Source: Hymenobacter properus (GTDB lineage Bacteria > Bacteroidota > Bacteroidia > Cytophagales > Hymenobacteraceae). From it: DNA of 64,000 nucleotides. Made by a program: the position numbers and the translations under genes. Location: positions 868,001 through 932,000 of the forward strand of contig NZ_JADQDP010000002.1 in assembly GCF_015694735.1 (NCBI RefSeq). Direction: 5' to 3'. Each line of letters opens with the position of its first letter. Position 1 is the stretch's first letter. Below, piece after piece: positions 51,750 through 58,516 of this stretch. The notes under the pieces were generated by a model, which worked only from the letters and a program-made list of their open reading frames with translations, was not told the origin of the DNA and ran no database searches.

Positions 51750-53687
51750 TTATTCTCCCTTCGGCTCGGAAGAAGCCGAAGGAGCTTCAGGCGCGACCGG
51801 TGAAGTAGTGGGGGCAGCCGGGGTCGGGGCGTTCAACTGCCCCATTTGCTGCTGGGCCAATAAGCCAATCAACGCCTCGACCAGCCCGCCGCCTGCGCCG
51901 GCACCGCCGCCGTTGGCTTGCACCTCGGGCACAATTTTCACCTGCCGGTCGCCGATAATCTGCATCAGTTGCAGGCCGGTGAACTCACGGGTGCCCAGTG
52001 CCTCCACGCCCACGCGGTAGGCTTCGGCCTTGGCGTTGCCGATGGCGCGGATGGCTTCGGCCTCGCCGGCGCCGCGCAGGCGGGTGGCTTCGGCATCGGC
52101 GATGGCGCGCAGGCGAATGGCTTCGGCCTCGCCGCCGGCACGGAGCTTGGCGGCCTCGGCTTCGCCGCGCACCTTTTTTACCTGGGCATTGGCGTTGAGC
52201 TCGGCAATGTTAACACCCTGTTCGCTTTGCACCAGGGAGTTTTGAATGTCGGCGATGCTGGTTTCGCGCACTAGGGCCTGACGCTGGGTTTGGGCCACCT
52301 GTTGCACCTCGTAGGTTTTGCGTTGCTCCTCGGCCAGCTTCCGGTCGGTTTGGGTGGTCATGAGCTGCTGCGGGGGCACGATGTCGCCGATGAGCGTATC
52401 GACGGCCTGCACGTTGTAGGCGGCCAAGGCGTTGCGGATGAAGGTGGCCGCGTCGTGCTGCCGCTCGGCGCGGTTGGTGAGGTAGTCGAGTACGGTGTAT
52501 TCCTGGCTGGAATTGCGGAAGTAGTTCCCCACGATGGGCTCCAGCACGTTGTTGACGAGGTTCTGCATCGAGCCCACCCGCGAGATGACGCGGGGCGCAT
52601 CCAGCGCCGCCACGTGGATAATCTGCGACACGTCGAGGTTGAAGGAGAAGCCGTCGCGCGAGCGCACGGTGATGCTGCTCAGCGAGGAATCGTAGCCGTG
52701 GGCCTCGGTGCGGTTGGCCCAGTTGAGCACAATGTTGGTGGTAGGCACCAGCTCCACCTTCATAATTTCGGTGTTGAGCGGCTGGCGGCCGGGGTAGAGC
52801 GGCGTGGCCCAGATGCCCTTGTGGCCCACTTCCACGAGGTTGCCATGGGTAAAGTCGGCCCCGCTTACGTCCACGGCGGGCTTGCCCACGAAGGAAATAA
52901 CCACGCCCACATGGCCGATGGGGATTTCGGTCATGGCCACCTGCTGCACGCGGCAAAACCAGGGGTTCAGGTTCCAGGAGCCCGACAGCAGCACCTGCTC
53001 CTGCAAGCCACGGCTGCCCCCGGCGTCGAGGAAGGCCTGAGCGTCCTGGAAGTTGTTGTGGTTGGGCACCACGGGGCCCGCGATTTCGCCGGGCGCGATG
53101 GGAATGCCGTCGAGGGTGGTGACGATGCCCACCGCGTCGGGCGCCACGCGGTAGATGAACAGCTCCTCGGGGCGCATGCCCATGGTGGCGGCGTTGCGCT
53201 GGGTGATGATGCTGAACAGAGCCGTGTTGATGCGGTAGGTACCGGCCGTGAGCATGCCCACCTGGCGGCCCTTTTCACCGCCTTTGGTTAGGAAGGCGCG
53301 GGCGTCCTGAAAGTTGTCGCAGTCGATTTCGCGGGCAAGGATGTGGCTGGGTGGGATGGGCTCGCCACCGTTGGCCACCACCAGGCCAATTTCGCCCTGC
53401 GGCACGATGACCACCGGCTCTTTGGTGATGGCGTACTGCCAGGGCCAGAGGAAGAAGTGCCAGCCCGGCGCCAGCGTGTCGGCCTGGTAGCCGGCCTCGC
53501 CTTCGAGGGCGATGAGGCGCCCGGCCGCCAGGTTGCGGCTGGAAAATTTCTTGGCCACCACGCCCACCTGCATCTCGCCGATGACGACGATGCCGAGCAA
53601 CGATTTGGCCAGGAGCATTATCAGCAGCAGGCCTACTAGTATGCCCAGCAGCGTGTAAGCCAATGAAACGGTAATAACTAGAAGCAT
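51750..53687 (-). CDS. SPFH/Band 7 (flotillin-like) membrane protein
   Basis: 645 residues from ATG 53687. An N-terminal transmembrane helix (LAYTLLGILVGLLLIMLLAKSLLGIVVIG) is followed by an SPFH domain containing IPIGHVGVVISFVGKPAVD and GFSFNLDVSQIIHV. The long helical region has EA-rich repeats (VKKVRGEAEAAKLRAGGEAEAIRLRAIADAEATRLRGAGEAEAI), as in flotillins. A Gly/Ala/Pro-rich tail follows. Flotillin-like proteins organise membrane microdomains. The N-terminal region (about 90-260) holds duplicated segments (DCDNFQDARAFLTKGG and NHNNFQDAQAFLDAGG), suggesting internal duplication. Confidence 0.9.
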   Translation of the reverse strand: MLLVITVSLAYTLLGILVGLLLIMLLAKSLLGIVVIGEMQVGVVAKKFSSRNLAAGRLIALEGEAGYQADTLAPGWHFFLWPWQYAITKEPVVIVPQGEIGLVVANGGEPIPPSHILAREIDCDNFQDARAFLTKGGEKGRQVGMLTAGTYRINTALFSIITQRNAATMGMRPEELFIYRVAPDAVGIVTTLDGIPIAPGEIAGPVVPNHNNFQDAQAFLDAGGSRGLQEQVLLSGSWNLNPWFCRVQQVAMTEIPIGHVGVVISFVGKPAVDVSGADFTHGNLVEVGHKGIWATPLYPGRQPLNTEIMKVELVPTTNIVLNWANRTEAHGYDSSLSSITVRSRDGFSFNLDVSQIIHVAALDAPRVISRVGSMQNLVNNVLEPIVGNYFRNSSQEYTVLDYLTNRAERQHDAATFIRNALAAYNVQAVDTLIGDIVPPQQLMTTQTDRKLAEEQRKTYEVQQVAQTQRQALVRETSIADIQNSLVQSEQGVNIAELNANAQVKKVRGEAEAAKLRAGGEAEAIRLRAIADAEATRLRGAGEAEAIRAIGNAKAEAYRVGVEALGTREFTGLQLMQIIGDRQVKIVPEVQANGGGAGAGGGLVEALIGLLAQQQMGQLNAPTPAAPTTSPVAPEAPSASSEPKGE

Positions 53688-53858
53688 AGAAAGCAGAAAA
53701 GAAAAAGGGTGAAGCGTTAAAGCGAAAGCGTGGAATTTATCGGCGTTGATTGACAGGCATTACAAGAAGGCAAGCCACTGCCAGCGGAAAGCCAGGCGGA
53801 AAGGTAAGCGCCAGGCTGAACAGTGCAACACCACAAAACCAGCGTGGCCGGACTGCCC

Positions 53859-53866
53859 TATTTTTG
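53859..53866 (+). promoter_or_regulatory. -7 promoter element of the glycosyltransferase gene
   Basis: TATTTTTG matches TAnnTTTG. The predicted start near 53871 leaves about 5 nt before ATG 53876. Confidence 0.55.
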
Positions 53867-53875
53867 TGCCTGCCC

Positions 53876-54883
53876 ATGTCGAACCCTCCGCCCGCCACGC
53901 TGCTCATTCAAACCGCTTTCATCGGCGACGTAATCCTGATGACGGCGCTACTCGAATACCTGCACCACACCGAGCCCGCCACGCCCGTCGACGTGCTGGT
54001 GCGGCGCGGCAACGAGGGCCTGCTGGCCGGCCACCCGCACGTGCGCCAAGTGCTGATTTGGGACAAAAAGCACCGTAAGTACGCCGCCCTGTGGGACCTG
54101 CTGCGCCAGATTCGGGCCGCACAGTACGGCCGCGTAGTCACGCTGCAGCGTTTTGCCAGCACGGGTTTCCTCACTGCCTTTTCGAAAGCGAAGGAGCGCA
54201 TCGGCTTCGCCAAAAACCCGCTCAGCCGGTTTTTCACGCGCCGCGTGCCGCACCACATCGGCGACGGCACCCACGAGGTGACGCGCAACCTGCGCCTGCT
54301 GACCGACGCCGTGCCCACGCCGCTGGTGCCGCCGCGCCTGTATCCCACGGCGGCTGATGAAGCGGCGGTGGCTGGCTACGCGGCAGCCGGGCCGTACATC
54401 TGTATGGCCCCCACGTCGGTCTGGTTCACCAAGCAATACCCGGAAAGCAAGTGGCTGGAGCTGCTCGCGACCCTGCCCGCTGGCCTGCGCGTGTACCTGC
54501 TGGGCGGGCCGCCCGACGTGGCCGCTTGCGAGCGCCTGGCTGCCGCGAGCGGGCGCGAAAACGTGGTAAGCATTGCGGGCAAAATTGGCCTGCTGGCTTC
54601 GGCGGCCCTCATGCGCGGGGCGGTGATGAACTACGTGAACGACTCAGCGCCCATGCACCTGTGCTCGGCGGTGGGAGCACCGGTCACGGCCATTTTCTGC
54701 AGCACTGTGCCGGCATTCGGGTTTGGGCCGCTGGCGCCCGCGTCGTTCGTGGTCGAAACCCGGGAGCCGCTGGCCTGCAAGCCCTGTGGGCTGCACGGGC
54801 ACGGCGCCTGCCCGCTGGGGCACTTTCGCTGCGCGCACACCATTGAGGTGGAGCAACTCCTGGCCACGTTGCCGGTTTTATAG
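53876..54883 (+). CDS. glycosyltransferase family 9 (heptosyltransferase-like)
   Basis: 335 residues from ATG 53876. The N-terminal motif LLIQTAFIGDVILMTALLEYL is the GT9 nucleotide-fold start. The C-terminal half has ICMAPTSVWFTKQYPESKWLELLATL, VYLLGGPPDVAACERLA and NDSAPMHLCSAVGAPVTAIFCSTVPAFGFGPL, all classic GT9 elements. The family adds heptose or related sugars to lipopolysaccharide inner core. It lies downstream of a plausible leaderless promoter and upstream of the M16 peptidase gene. Confidence 0.92.
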   Translation: MSNPPPATLLIQTAFIGDVILMTALLEYLHHTEPATPVDVLVRRGNEGLLAGHPHVRQVLIWDKKHRKYAALWDLLRQIRAAQYGRVVTLQRFASTGFLTAFSKAKERIGFAKNPLSRFFTRRVPHHIGDGTHEVTRNLRLLTDAVPTPLVPPRLYPTAADEAAVAGYAAAGPYICMAPTSVWFTKQYPESKWLELLATLPAGLRVYLLGGPPDVAACERLAAASGRENVVSIAGKIGLLASAALMRGAVMNYVNDSAPMHLCSAVGAPVTAIFCSTVPAFGFGPLAPASFVVETREPLACKPCGLHGHGACPLGHFRCAHTIEVEQLLATLPVL

Positions 54884-54951
54884 TTGTCAGTTGCTCGTTG
54901 TTCGTTGCCAGGTATTCCGTGACTAACAACGGACAACGAGCAACTGACAAC
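54883..54951. repeat. 25-bp near-perfect inverted repeat
   Basis: The arms 54883-54907 and 54927-54951 are reverse complements except for one position, built of GTTGTCAGTTGCTCGTTG units, with a 19-nt loop. It begins at the stop of the glycosyltransferase gene and likely ends its transcript. Similar GTTGTCAGTTG repeats are common in Bacteroidota intergenic DNA. Confidence 0.8.
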
Positions 54952-54964
54952 CTACGGCTGCCCG

Positions 54965-54972
54965 TACCTTTG
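54965..54972 (+). promoter_or_regulatory. -7 promoter element of the M16 peptidase gene
   Basis: TACCTTTG matches TAnnTTTG. The predicted start near 54977 leaves about 3 nt before ATG 54980. Confidence 0.6.
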
Positions 54973-54979
54973 TTTTCTT

Positions 54980-56218
54980 ATGCTCGATTATCACATTCAC
55001 GAATATCCCAATGGTATCCGCCTCTTACACAAGCAGGTACCGCACACTAAAATAGCGCATTGCGGGTTCCTGCTCGATATTGGCTCGCGCGATGAGGCGC
55101 CGCACCAGCAAGGGCTGGCCCACTTCTGGGAGCACATGGCTTTCAAGGGCACCGAGAAGCGCAAGAGCTTCCACATCCTCAACCGCCTCGAAACCGTGGG
55201 CGGCGAGCTGAATGCCTACACCACCAAGGAGAAAATCTGCTTCTACGCCGCGCTGCTCAGCACTCACTTTGAGCGGGCGTTTGAGCTGCTGACCGACCTC
55301 ACGTTCAACTCCGTGTTTCCGGGCCGCGAGGTGGAGAAGGAGCGGGGCGTGATTCTGGAGGAAATGAGCATGTACCAGGACGCGCCCGAGGACGCCATCG
55401 TAGACGATTTCGACACCGTCGTTTTCGGCGACCACCCGCTGGGCGTCAACATTCTGGGCACGCGCGAGAGCGTGAGCCGCTTCCAGACGGCCGACTTCCA
55501 CGCCTTCCTGCAGGAGCAGATGCGCACCGACCGGCTGGTGTTCAGCTCGGTGAGCAACCTGCCGTTTGAGGCGGTGAAGAAGCTGGCCGATAAGTTTCTG
55601 GCGCCGCTGCCGGCAAAACGGGGGCCGCGGGTGCGCCGCCCGGTGGGCGACTACACGCGCAAAACGCAGGTAGAGAAGCGGCCCATCTCGCAGGCGCATT
55701 GCCTGGTGGGCGGCCCGGCCTACGCCCTGACTGACCCGCGCCGCATCCCGTTCTTCATGCTGAACAACATCCTGGGCGGGCCGGGCATGAACTCGCGGCT
55801 CAACCTGGCCGTGCGCGAGAAGTATGGCCTCGTATACACCATCGACAGTACCTACTCGCCCTACACCGATACCGGCCTGTTCGGCATCTATTTCGGCACC
55901 GAGGGCAAGCAGCTGAACCGCACGCTGGGCCTGGTGCAGAAGGAGCTGAAGCTGCTGCGCGAAAAGCCACTCACCACCAACCAGCTGCACATTGCCAAGC
56001 ACCAGCTCATGGGCCAGTTGGCCATGAGCGAGGAAAGCAACAGCGGCCTGATGCAGCTGTTGGGAAAAAGCACCCTCGACCTGGGCCGCGTGGAGCCGCT
56101 GAGCGAAATTTTCGAGAAAATCGAGCGTGTTTCGGCTGCCGAGCTGCAGGACATGGCCAATGAGGTGCTGACCGAGGACCACCTGAGCGTGCTGCAATAC
56201 GTGCCGGAAGGGAAGTAG
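54980..56218 (+). CDS. M16 family (insulinase-like) zinc peptidase
   Basis: 412 residues. The inverted zinc motif HFWEH (His48, Glu51, His52) is followed 76 residues later by Glu128 in RGVILEEMSMYQD, the third ligand. The second, inactive half has SQAHCLVGGPAYALTD, FFMLNNILGGPGMNSRLNLAVREKYGLVYTIDSTYSPYTDTGLFGIYF, typical of the M16 C-terminal domain. It probably degrades peptides in the periplasm or cytoplasm (no clear signal peptide). It starts an apparent run of genes up to the SRA protein. Confidence 0.95.
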   Translation: MLDYHIHEYPNGIRLLHKQVPHTKIAHCGFLLDIGSRDEAPHQQGLAHFWEHMAFKGTEKRKSFHILNRLETVGGELNAYTTKEKICFYAALLSTHFERAFELLTDLTFNSVFPGREVEKERGVILEEMSMYQDAPEDAIVDDFDTVVFGDHPLGVNILGTRESVSRFQTADFHAFLQEQMRTDRLVFSSVSNLPFEAVKKLADKFLAPLPAKRGPRVRRPVGDYTRKTQVEKRPISQAHCLVGGPAYALTDPRRIPFFMLNNILGGPGMNSRLNLAVREKYGLVYTIDSTYSPYTDTGLFGIYFGTEGKQLNRTLGLVQKELKLLREKPLTTNQLHIAKHQLMGQLAMSEESNSGLMQLLGKSTLDLGRVEPLSEIFEKIERVSAAELQDMANEVLTEDHLSVLQYVPEGK

Positions 56219-56222
56219 CGCG

Positions 56223-57197
56223 ATGCGGAGAACGAGCGGCGTACTGGTTTGGCTGTTCACGCTTCTATCGCTGGCTTCAGCCGCGATGGCGCAGCCGGTG
56301 CAGCGGCAGCGCGTGCAGTCCAACGACCCCGTCGACATCTACCGTAACGGCAAGCACGCCGGGGAACTCGCCTATTATTTAATGGCCCCGGCGGGCCCGC
56401 CGCGCGGCGTCTTGCTGTTGCTGCCGGGCCTCGCCTGCCCGGCCGAAGGGGTGTTCAAGGAAACGGCACTGGCGCAGGAGGCCGCCCGCTCGGGCTTCGT
56501 GGTGGCGGTGCCCACGCTGAACAACCGTTTGTACCTGGATTCGGCCGGGACTCGCCTGCTGGGGCAGGTGCTGAACCGGGTAGCGCAGCAATACCCCACT
56601 GCGGGCCGCAACTTGTGCCTCGGCGGCTTCTCGGCCGGCGGACAACTGGCTCTGGCGTACGCAGAGCAATTGGTACGGGACAGCGTCCGGCAAACCTGGC
56701 GGGTGAAGGCCGTGTTTGGGGTGGACCCGCCCGCCGATTTGGCCAACCTATGGCAGCGGGGCCAACGTGACATCGACCGGAACTGCAGCGCCTTGCTCGT
56801 GCGTGGAGGTCAATCCACGCTTAAAACGCTGGGGGATGCCTTCGGCGGCTCGCCGGAGCAAGTTCCGGCCGTGTACCAGCAATACTCGGCTTTTATCAAC
56901 ACCAGTCCGACCGGCGGCAACCTGTCCCAGCTGGCGGCCACGCCCGTGCGGGTGTACTGCGAGCCGGATATGGCCTACTGGCGGTGGCACTTGTGCGCCA
57001 CCATGCAGCTCGAAGACCTCAATGCGGTAACGCTCCGGCAATTGGTGGATTGCCTGCAACGCCAAGGCAACACCCGCGCCGAGTATATCGAAACCACCGG
57101 CAAAGGGAAATTAAAGGGCCGGCAGTTTCCTCATTCCTGGTCGATAGTGGATGCGCCCGAGTGCGTACAATGGCTGCAAACTTGTCTGAGCCGTTAA
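56223..57197 (+). CDS. secreted alpha/beta hydrolase
   Basis: 324 residues, starting 4 nt after the peptidase stop. The signal peptide is LLSLASAAMAQ. The fold shows GVLLLLPGLACPAEGVFKETALAQEAARSGFVVAVPTLNNRLYLD, the nucleophile elbow LGGFSAGGQLALAY (Ser), a candidate acid in VYCEPDMAYW and a His in QFPHSWSIVDAPECVQWL. It is a serine hydrolase of unknown substrate, possibly esterase or peptidase-like. The close spacing suggests co-transcription with the M16 peptidase. Confidence 0.8.
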   Translation: MRRTSGVLVWLFTLLSLASAAMAQPVQRQRVQSNDPVDIYRNGKHAGELAYYLMAPAGPPRGVLLLLPGLACPAEGVFKETALAQEAARSGFVVAVPTLNNRLYLDSAGTRLLGQVLNRVAQQYPTAGRNLCLGGFSAGGQLALAYAEQLVRDSVRQTWRVKAVFGVDPPADLANLWQRGQRDIDRNCSALLVRGGQSTLKTLGDAFGGSPEQVPAVYQQYSAFINTSPTGGNLSQLAATPVRVYCEPDMAYWRWHLCATMQLEDLNAVTLRQLVDCLQRQGNTRAEYIETTGKGKLKGRQFPHSWSIVDAPECVQWLQTCLSR

Positions 57198-57201
57198 GCT
57201 T

Positions 57202-57657
57202 ATGCCTGTTCCCACCTTCGGCCACCCCGGCACCTACCGGCCCGGCGACACCTTTCGCAACCGCATCGACCTATCGCTAAGCGGCGTGCACCGACCGCGC
57301 CGGGCCGGCGTGTGCGGCACCCCTGTCCTGGGGGCCGAGAGCATCGTGCTGGCCGGGCAATATGAGGAGGACAATTTCGAGGAAGAAGAAATCCAGTACT
57401 CCGGCAATGGGGGACGCGACCCCAAAACCGGTCGCCAAATCACCGACCAAGTAGCCACCACCGGCATTCTGGCCTTGCTGCGCAGCGTGGAAACCGGCCT
57501 GCCGGTGCGCGTGCTACGCAAGGTGCCGGCTGACGATGGCGAGTTGGAAGTGTACCGCTACGAAGGATTATATCAGGTAGTGGGCTCAACCTACGCGCCG
57601 GGAAAATCGGGCTTTCTGGTCTACGTATTCCGGCTACGGCCTTTAGTTGGCGCGTAG
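57202..57657 (+). CDS. stand-alone SRA/YDG-domain protein
   Basis: 151 residues, consisting almost entirely of an SRA (SAD/YDG) domain: PGDTFRNRIDLSLSGVHRPRRAGVCGTP, the core ESIVLAGQYEEDNFEEEEIQYSGNGGRDPKTGRQITDQVATTGILALLRSVETGLPVRVLRKV and the YDG-like strand YRYEGLYQVVGSTYAPGKSGFLVYVFRLRPL. SRA domains flip and read modified cytosine. Bacterial copies are usually fused to an HNH or other nuclease; none is present here or next door. Start ATG 57202, 4 nt after the hydrolase stop. It could be a modified-base sensor or a partner of a separate nuclease. Confidence 0.85.
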   Translation: MPVPTFGHPGTYRPGDTFRNRIDLSLSGVHRPRRAGVCGTPVLGAESIVLAGQYEEDNFEEEEIQYSGNGGRDPKTGRQITDQVATTGILALLRSVETGLPVRVLRKVPADDGELEVYRYEGLYQVVGSTYAPGKSGFLVYVFRLRPLVGA

Positions 57658-57774
57658 AGACACAACCTTTGCGTCTCGTCGTTGAACGTTCCAACCCGCG
57701 CCATCTGGGTTCGTTCAGGCGTCGTTATCGCGTCATTGTTCAACGACGAAACGCAAAGGGTTGCGTCTCCACGC
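57652..57774. repeat. long imperfect inverted repeat with GAGACGCAA ends
   Basis: The left arm (about 57652-57687, GTAGAGACACAACC..TTTGCGTCTCGTCGTTGAAC) is mirrored by the right arm (57738-57774, GTTCAACGACGAAACGCAAAGGGTTGCGTCTC) with four differences, around a 50-bp centre. Similar GAGACGCAA...TTGCGTCTC repeats are frequent in Bacteroidota intergenic DNA. It separates the SRA gene from the methyltransferase gene. Confidence 0.75.
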
Positions 57775-57785
57775 CGTTTAATCTC

Positions 57786-58430
57786 ATGCAACAAGACCCT
57801 CTCGACCTTTACGCCGCCCTACACACCGCGCCCGAGCCGCCGCTGCTGGCCCAGCTTACCCGCGAAACCCACCTGCAAACCCTGATGCCGCGCATGAGCA
57901 GCGGCCACGTGCAGGGCCGTTTCCTGAGCCTGCTCAGCCACCTGATGCGGCCGCGGCGTGTGCTCGAAATCGGCACGTTTTGCGGCTACGCCACGCTGTG
58001 CCTGGGCGAAGGGCTGGCTAATAACGGGTTGATTCATACCATCGAAATCGACCCGGAAAAAGAAAGTCGCATCCGGCGCTACGTGGCGGCGGCCGGGCTC
58101 ACGGAGCGGGTGCAGCTGCACATTGGTGCGGCGCTCGATGTTTTGCCGGGCTTGGTCGATGAAGTGTGGGACTTGGTCTTTATTGACGCCGACAAGCGAA
58201 ACAACGACGCGTACTTTGAAGCCGTCATTGAACAGGTGCGGCCGGGCGGCTTGCTCGTCGTAGACAACGTGCTGTGGAGCGGCAAGGTGCTGCCCGACCA
58301 CGCCGTGAAAACGGGCGACAAGGACACGCCGCTGGTGCGCGCCTTCAACGACAAAATGGCCCGGGATGCGCGTGTGGAGCCGGTTTTTCTGCCCCTGCGC
58401 GACGGGCTGCTGCTGCTGCGCAAAAAGTAG
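57786..58430 (+). CDS. class I O-methyltransferase
   Basis: 214 residues from ATG 57786. It belongs to the O-methyltransferase family 3 type: MSSGHVQGRFLSLLSHLMRPRRVLEIGTFCGYATLCLGEGL (SAM motif I, EIGTFCGY), EIDPEKESRIRRY, LVFIDADKRNNDAYFE (metal-binding Asp), LLVVDNVLWSGKV and FNDKMARD. Such enzymes methylate catechols or small phenolics with a divalent metal; the substrate is unknown. Confidence 0.92.
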   Translation: MQQDPLDLYAALHTAPEPPLLAQLTRETHLQTLMPRMSSGHVQGRFLSLLSHLMRPRRVLEIGTFCGYATLCLGEGLANNGLIHTIEIDPEKESRIRRYVAAAGLTERVQLHIGAALDVLPGLVDEVWDLVFIDADKRNNDAYFEAVIEQVRPGGLLVVDNVLWSGKVLPDHAVKTGDKDTPLVRAFNDKMARDARVEPVFLPLRDGLLLLRKK

Positions 58431-58516
58431 TAGCTACACAATCGATTGTTCTCGCTCCGCCAACCTTCGCCGGGCTAATCCCGTCAAGACAAACCTCCAG
58501 CGCTCAATTCCTTCGC

